Positions 55,128-55,167 of a stretch of DNA of 55,167 nt are shown here, one piece after another. Below the pieces are notes generated by a model that had not been told where the DNA came from, did not search any database, and saw only the letters and a program-made list of their open reading frames with translations. Within the stretch, counting starts at the first letter, position 1. The number at the start of each line of letters is the position of its first letter. The stretch is from Candidatus Accumulibacter aalborgensis (GTDB taxonomy: Bacteria > Pseudomonadota > Gammaproteobacteria > Burkholderiales > Rhodocyclaceae). Location of the stretch: assembly GCF_900089955.1 (NCBI RefSeq), contig NZ_FLQX01000113.1, forward strand, positions 1 to 55,167. Reading direction: 5' to 3'. The position numbers were made by a program, and so were the translations under genes.

Positions 55128-55167
55128 CCGGTGATTTCACCAAAGCGTGACCGGCGTTTCACGAGAG
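55106..55167. mobile_element. Possible end of an IS21-type insertion sequence
   Basis: From about 55106 the sequence has repeated elements of the type TTTCACGCCATCGTGACCGG and CGTGACCGGCGTTTCACG, separated by short gaps. Multiple such terminal repeats are typical of IS21-family ends. The element would continue beyond the window. It interrupts the FIST gene. Confidence 0.55.

Overview
The window looks like a chromosome segment of a GC-rich betaproteobacterium, most likely Rhodocyclales (Accumulibacter, Dechloromonas or Azonexus type). I infer this from the proteins and gene order: proteobacterial GshA beside GshB, a reduced PTS (IIA-HPr-EI), MetX-MetW, AceK facing Icd, and a yciB-yciI-bolA-PPIase block facing PurL. 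No rRNA, tRNA or CRISPR array was seen. All calls come from reading translations by eye; no database was searched.

Layout. 1-265: tail of a PIN toxin. 335-9880 (minus): gshA, gshB, apbE, PTS IIA, ptsH, ptsI, metX, metW, ampG and a uracil-DNA glycosylase, tightly packed. 9908-16809 (minus): VapBC, an orphan adenine methyltransferase, creA, and parE-parC (topoisomerase IV). 16928-17971: a small AbrB/Doc toxin-antitoxin islet framed by two MITE-like repeats and a 27-bp direct repeat copied from the 3' end of the neighbouring gene. 17950-23440: an unknown gene, a cobalamin adenosyltransferase, a YjiK-type protein, and aceK divergent from icd. 23537-29115: a secreted protein, an HDOD-REC-GGDEF regulator with chemoreceptor and EAL remnants beside it, and a DUF3300/DUF2950 pair. 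29261-31288: yciB, a YciI-like gene, bolA and a parvulin PPIase.

The most unusual part is 31404-40622. A five-gene, translationally coupled operon encodes a short MDR oxidoreductase, an AsnB-type asparagine synthetase, a giant adenylation/carrier/thioester-reductase protein fused to complete NadR-type NMN-adenylyltransferase and ribosylnicotinamide-kinase domains, a SAM methyltransferase and a 2OG-Fe(II)-type oxygenase. It looks like a complete small biosynthetic cluster with an architecture I do not recognise. It sits between a decayed copy of the purL 3' end (left) and the real purL (right). A 39-bp piece of the PPIase gene lies next to purL, and a remnant of a large serine recombinase lies at the right edge. 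This is what integration of foreign DNA through a PPIase-purL junction would leave. Hairpin repeats are embedded in frame inside the giant gene.

40621-55167: purL, nnr, then a minus-strand set (NapC-type tetraheme cytochrome, response regulator, histidine kinase, patatin-like protein). Divergent from it are a fused monoheme cytochrome-porin resembling Cyc2 and a small cytochrome c, together a plausible route for electrons across the outer membrane. The right end has a GGDEF/EAL protein cut short in its EAL domain, a truncated FIST-domain gene, and what may be the end of an IS21-type element.
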